A stretch of DNA of 5,213 nt from JBBQVO01 sp038211505 (GTDB lineage Bacteria > Chloroflexota > Dehalococcoidia > DSTF01 > JACRBR01), in contig JBBQVO010000219.1 of the NCBI GenBank assembly GCA_038211505.1, positions 1-5,213 of the forward strand, in the 5' to 3' direction. Shown piece after piece: positions 4,659 to 5,213 of this stretch. The notes under the pieces are model-generated. The model saw nothing but the letters and a program-made list of their open reading frames with translations. It had not been told where the DNA came from and ran no database searches. Position 1 is the stretch's first letter, and each line of letters begins with the position of its first letter. A program made the position numbers and the translations under genes.

Positions 4659-5213
4659 ACGCATTTGTGCAAAGCATGTCCCGCAACTTCGAGGATGCGC
4701 TCCGGCTGCTGGAGGCGGCGCTGTCCGACTGTCCCGACGGGTTGTGCGATGGGAGCATGTGGCAGGTTCCAGCCCCGGATTCCGGCCACCAGTTCCTCGG
4801 ACCGGACTGGAAACCCATCACTGACCCCGCGCGGCATCGAGCCCTGAGCGAGCGGTGGGTGGCGCGACGGTCGACTCCCTGGAGCGTGGCGTGGCACGCA
4901 CTCGAAGGCCTCGACTACGACCTGAACGGCGAGTTCGGCCCGTGGGCGCCGCCGCCGCCGTTTACCGGGCACCCGCACTGGCGCGATCTCCCGAGTTTGC
5001 CCGCGCCCTGGTCACGATCGGAGTTGCTTGCGTACATCGCCTACTGCCGGGTGAGGGTGCGCCAAACGCTCGACGCGCTGACCGAGGACGCCGCGGCCCG
5101 CCCGCTCCCTGACGCTCATCGATACCACGGCACGCTGTTCGGAGTGCTCGTCGGCAGCATCCCGCTGCACGTCGTTGAGCACGCCTCCCAGATCCGTCAT
5201 TTCCTCACAGCCG
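4652..5213 (+). CDS. DinB-like four-helix protein (partial, runs off the right end)
   Basis: The frame from ATG 4652 stays open for 187 codons to the window edge. It shows the DinB/YfiT-like metal-binding helical-bundle pattern: helix 1 FEDALRLLEAALSDCP (13-28), WSVAWHAL (77-84) with His82, SRSELLAYIAYCRVRVRQTLDAL (121-143), and the C-terminal LHVVEHASQIRHFL (172-185) with His173 and His177, giving the His plus HxxxH triad that binds a divalent metal in this fold. Members are often thiol-dependent transferases (bacillithiol or mycothiol systems) or of unknown role; nothing here fixes the substrate. Family size suggests that only a few residues are missing at the C-terminus. ATG 4676 (MSRNFEDAL) is an alternative start. 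No Shine-Dalgarno precedes either, and the -10 box just upstream suggests a near-leaderless mRNA. A proline run (PPPP, 100-103) lies in the loop before helix 3. Confidence 0.85.
   Translation, partial: MTNAFVQSMSRNFEDALRLLEAALSDCPDGLCDGSMWQVPAPDSGHQFLGPDWKPITDPARHRALSERWVARRSTPWSVAWHALEGLDYDLNGEFGPWAPPPPFTGHPHWRDLPSLPAPWSRSELLAYIAYCRVRVRQTLDALTEDAAARPLPDAHRYHGTLFGVLVGSIPLHVVEHASQIRHFLTA

Noticed and set aside
4181..4978. 265-codon minus-strand open frame
   Set aside because: It overlaps the DinB-like gene antisense. The plus frame has the DinB helices and His motifs, while the minus N-terminus is basic low-complexity sequence.
1..5213. CRISPR array, insertion sequence or transposase
   Set aside because: I saw no regularly spaced repeats, terminal inverted repeats or transposase motifs anywhere in the window.

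Overview
The window is GC-rich bacterial DNA with strong G/C bias at third codon positions. The gene content is an ArsR-ArsC fusion, an alpha/beta-hydrolase/adenylate-cyclase fusion, a secreted hydrolase lipoprotein and a DinB-like protein. This suits a soil or sediment bacterium of the Chloroflexota or Actinomycetota type. That placement is an inference from family distribution, since no taxonomic marker gene is present.

Layout. Bases 1-141 hold the end of an unidentified plus-strand reading frame. Bases 225-295 hold a damaged tRNA-like element with a clear T-loop but no full cloverleaf. A minus-strand two-gene operon follows (1486 down to 313): a fused ArsR-type regulator and thioredoxin-type arsenate reductase, then a small VOC-fold protein read from a near-perfect Shine-Dalgarno sequence that overlaps the end of the first gene. 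A roughly 340-bp divergent intergenic region (1487-1829) carries candidate promoters for both directions and an inverted repeat that could be the ArsR operator. On the plus strand, 1830-3176 encodes an alpha/beta-hydrolase-like domain fused to a class III adenylate cyclase domain, and 3268-4203 encodes a lipoprotein with an intact-looking alpha/beta-hydrolase domain. A short orphan coding remnant (4253-4516) and a regulatory stretch with a perfect TATAAT box precede a DinB-like gene that runs off the right end (4652 onward).

How the parts work together. The left operon is an arsenate-response unit in which sensor and detoxifying enzyme share one polypeptide. No arsenite exporter or methyltransferase is visible here, so arsenite disposal must be encoded elsewhere. 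On the right, the cyclase's hydrolase-like half has lost all three expected catalytic residues, while the next gene encodes an exported hydrolase of the same fold that keeps its nucleophile and histidine. The most interesting hypothesis is that the dead hydrolase fold is a ligand sensor controlling the cyclase. A second theme is start-site logic: the first genes of transcription units (arsR-arsC, cyclase, DinB) lack a good Shine-Dalgarno and have a -10-like hexamer 6 to 11 bases before the ATG, as expected for leaderless or near-leaderless mRNAs. The internal VOC and lipoprotein genes have clear Shine-Dalgarno sequences.
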